A stretch of 39,438 nt of DNA from the NCBI GenBank assembly GCA_016125405.1, contig WGLW01000027.1, forward strand, positions 1-39,438, written 5' to 3'. The notes beneath the pieces were generated by a model that saw only the letters and a list, made by a program, of their open reading frames with translations, did not search any database and was not told the DNA's origin. Made by a program: the position numbers and the translations under genes. This DNA is from Alphaproteobacteria bacterium (GTDB taxonomy: Bacteria > Pseudomonadota > Alphaproteobacteria > Caulobacterales > Hyphomonadaceae). Shown here one piece after another: positions 39,207 through 39,438 of the stretch; the first letter of the stretch is position 1, and the number at the start of each line of letters is the position of its first letter.

Positions 39207-39438
39207 AGACATCAAGCGCCAACTGACTCAGCTCGACCACCCGTTGATGGGGGAGGATCATCCCAAAATTCTGGCGACTGACGAGATATATTTCTGGCGA
39301 GAATATACGAGCGGCAAAGATTACACGTTCAGCTCGACTAACAATCTCATCTCAAATTTGAAAAAGCCGCCGACGCGACCGCCGGCGCAATTGCGGCATA
39401 AGCGGCGAGTGATAGCCGAGTGCGCCGACCTTCTTTCA
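39184..39438 (+). CDS. Partner of the DprA-like protein (N-terminal part, cut by window)
   Basis: 85 codons open to the window edge, from ATG 39184, which overlaps the DprA-like gene end. Sequence features: LIEDIKRQLTQLDHPLM, TDEIYFWREYTSG, SSTNNLISNLKKPP, RHKRRVIAECADLL. From memory, proteins starting like this follow stand-alone DprA-like genes and carry a phosphoribosyltransferase (ComF-like) domain further on; the decisive region lies beyond the edge. Probable second component of a two-gene system. Identity of the domain is not proven here. Confidence 0.6.
   Translation, partial: MFGTILIEDIKRQLTQLDHPLMGEDHPKILATDEIYFWREYTSGKDYTFSSTNNLISNLKKPPTRPPAQLRHKRRVIAECADLLS

Noticed and set aside
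1-39438. CRISPR arrays, tRNA or rRNA genes, complete insertion sequences, prophage genes
   Set aside because: None seen on reading through; no regularly spaced repeats and no transposase or integrase motifs.

Overview
The window looks like an alphaproteobacterial chromosome. It is GC-rich with short intergenic gaps and many 4-base ATGA/GTGA gene overlaps. Its nitrate genes use a NasT/NasS-type regulator pair, and a GAAC-N7-GAAC element of the alphaproteobacterial LexA type lies upstream of one gene. Family or genus cannot be fixed from the sequence alone.

Layout. Positions 1-441 hold the end of an unknown gene and a broken AbiEii-type toxin gene that stops at a small inverted-repeat element. 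Positions 583-9459 hold an envelope block: a lipoprotein with a beta-propeller and phosphoesterase domain; a three-gene operon (periplasmic cupredoxin, membrane HAMP-GGDEF-EAL protein, outer-membrane barrel); and a divergent Tat-exported multicopper oxidase. Positions 9836-21491 are a nitrate assimilation locus: a porin on the minus strand, then nasT-nasS, a structured leader, narK-type transporter, nirB, nirD, nasA, a siroheme-pathway methyltransferase and a nitrate reductase associated protein. Both the porin leader and the transporter leader carry the same hairpin with an A1/G4 hexaloop, which is what an ANTAR protein such as NasT binds.

Positions 21649-25986 are a nitric-oxide defence block: nsrR, a group III truncated haemoglobin and a membrane protein in one overlapping operon; a divergent 53-residue membrane protein across an 11-1-11 NsrR-like operator; and a quinol-type nitric oxide reductase. 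It fits a cell that reduces nitrate through nitrite and must remove leaked NO. Positions 26333-29196 hold a YtrA-type GntR repressor with a perfect 10-4-10 palindrome at its promoter, an ABC ATPase, a permease and a secreted two-repeat protein.

Positions 29303-35072 are mostly housekeeping: YmdB-type phosphoesterase, a lipoprotein, 5-formyltetrahydrofolate cyclo-ligase with a likely 6S RNA in front, msrPQ, an HNH protein, folD, a DUF167 protein and a YggT protein. From 35340 on the content is accessory: a PLP-dependent cysteine synthase/desulfhydrase-like enzyme, an orphan lasso-peptide-B-like protein, a small coiled-coil protein, and a DprA/SMF-like gene overlapping a second gene cut by the window edge. 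The last pair sits behind the LexA-like box and is the best candidate for a poorly described defence system.
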